A model generated the notes under the pieces. That model saw only the letters and a program-made list of their open reading frames with translations, had not been told where the DNA came from and did not search any database. The position numbers and the translations under genes are program-made. From the NCBI GenBank assembly GCA_907163345.1, contig CAJQUN010000021.1, positions 806,001 through 870,000 of the forward strand: 64,000 nt of DNA. Direction: 5' to 3'. Below are positions 63,319 to 64,000 of this stretch, piece by piece (the stretch's first letter is position 1; each line of letters begins with the position of its first letter). Source of the DNA: Haberlea rhodopensis (taxonomy: Eukaryota > Streptophyta > Magnoliopsida > Lamiales > Gesneriaceae).

Positions 63319-64000
63319 ATGAGAAAGTTACGGCCAAAATACAAAACTCGCCAGAAGCTGAAAAAGGCGCAGAAAATATTCTGGTCTTGCCGATCGATCG
63401 AGCAAGCATTGCCGATCGATCGAGCAAGGCTGAAAAAGCCACAAATTTCTACTGTCCAGCTCGATCGATCGGCCCCTTTGTCCCGATCGATCGCCCAGAG
63501 TTTTGAAAAATATGGAAACATGATTTCTTGCCTTCCAAATTGGATTCTATTACATCTCCTAGCCTCCAAACCTATATAGCTCGAAATATTAGTCTCTAAA
63601 AGGGAATATATCAGACTTTTTACCCTAGGAATAGCCTCCACACCTCCATACTCCATATCACCTTCATCCATCTTCACCTATTGATCCTAGGAATTGGAAC
63701 AACCCAACAAGGCGATTAAAGAGACGATCGAGAAGGAAGCAAGAGAATGAGCGAGGGTCTACAACCGGAGTCGACTGGGAGTTTATTCTTACTTTTAAAC
63801 TTTAGTTTTGTTTTGTTTTGATTTTATCATGCTTGGATTGTTGCAAGACATGTTTGAGTATTGGTATTTATTTATGAGTATGAACTAAGTTTATTTATCG
63901 AGGCTAGGCGAATCCTTTGTTATGAACCTTCGATTTGATGATTTAATGATTGGATTCTTATAGTTCTTTGCGTATGTTTTATGTTCTTCATGCTTTTAGA
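63319..64000 (+). mobile_element. Athila/Tat-type LTR fragment, same family as 10,263-11,827
   Basis: GAGAAAGTTACGGCCAAAAT and ACTCGCCAGAA (from 63,321) match 10,586-10,621. CAGAGTTTTG through GCCTCCA..ACCTA (63,496-63,570) matches 10,795-10,880. It has a TATA-like CCTATATAGC near 63,570. It runs off the window. Confidence 0.7.
63388..63495. repeat. Array of two paired GATCGATC palindromes
   Basis: Centres lie at 63,395.5, 63,417.5, 63,466.5 and 63,488.5 (steps 22, 49, 22; pair-to-pair 71). It occupies the exact place of the GGCGTAATTACGCC array in the homologous LTR at 10,634-10,792. Confidence 0.95.

Overview
This window is plant nuclear DNA, almost certainly from a eudicot. It is packed with nested Ty3/gypsy retrotransposons (Tat, Athila and Tekay-type chromovirus), Ty1/copia elements, hAT and Mutator-like DNA transposons, MITEs and a TRIM. 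The one clear host gene is an intron-split, plant-type rRNA-processing protein EFG1. The retroelement protein style would fit an asterid, but I cannot fix the species.

Layout. 1-1060: an LTR-like repeat (second copy at 23.4-24.1 kb) and a short acidic ORF remnant. 1.09-3.98 kb: a large imperfect inverted repeat made from a quinone-oxidoreductase pseudogene, followed by a separate 139-nt foldback at 4.63-4.77 kb. 4.9-7.8 kb: a gypsy gag remnant, then a long-TIR element nested in a Tourist-like MITE with a TAA microsatellite. 7.8-19.0 kb: a dead minus-strand copia element, broken up by an Athila/Tat LTR, a gypsy gag and a nearly intact hAT transposon (15,592-18,542, perfect 8-bp target duplication). 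19.2-20.9 kb: EFG1 exons 1-3 only. 22.1-22.7 kb: a TRIM. 24.1-25.6 kb: a satellite-like array built on GCTCG/CGAGC inverted pairs. 26.2-28.2 kb: the 3' end of a minus-strand Tekay element. 29.4-46.9 kb: two Tat copies head to head, forming a 2.37-kb inverted repeat around a very young 9.39-kb non-coding LTR element (33,077-42,465, TSD TATAT). 49.0-49.5 kb: a hAT MITE. 50.7 kb: a possible beta-1,3-glucanase relic. 52.0-60.5 kb: an Athila solo LTR and an internally deleted Athila element. 60.5-62.0 kb: a copia LTR. 62.0-64.0 kb: a Tekay-like LTR fragment, then an Athila/Tat LTR fragment running off the window.

The most interesting signal is a cis-module that recurs in several LTR families. It is an array of short self-complementary motifs (GGCGTAATTACGCC in one LTR; GCGATCGATCGC and relatives in others) arranged as pairs whose centres lie 21 or 22 bp apart, with gaps between pairs near 31, 49-50 or 52 bp. 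In five LTRs the array lies roughly 75-85 bp upstream of a TATA-like sequence. Two homologous LTR backbones (10.57-10.88 kb and 63.32-63.58 kb) carry completely different palindromes with the same spacing. This suggests that symmetry and spacing are conserved while the sequence can be swapped. A second structural signal is in the 9.39-kb element, whose non-coding interior holds tandem GCG-N11-CGC hairpins with co-varying stems.

Apart from EFG1 and the hAT transposase, the coding sequences seen are decayed mobile-element genes. All coordinates were read by eye; boundaries given as approximate may be off by tens of bases.
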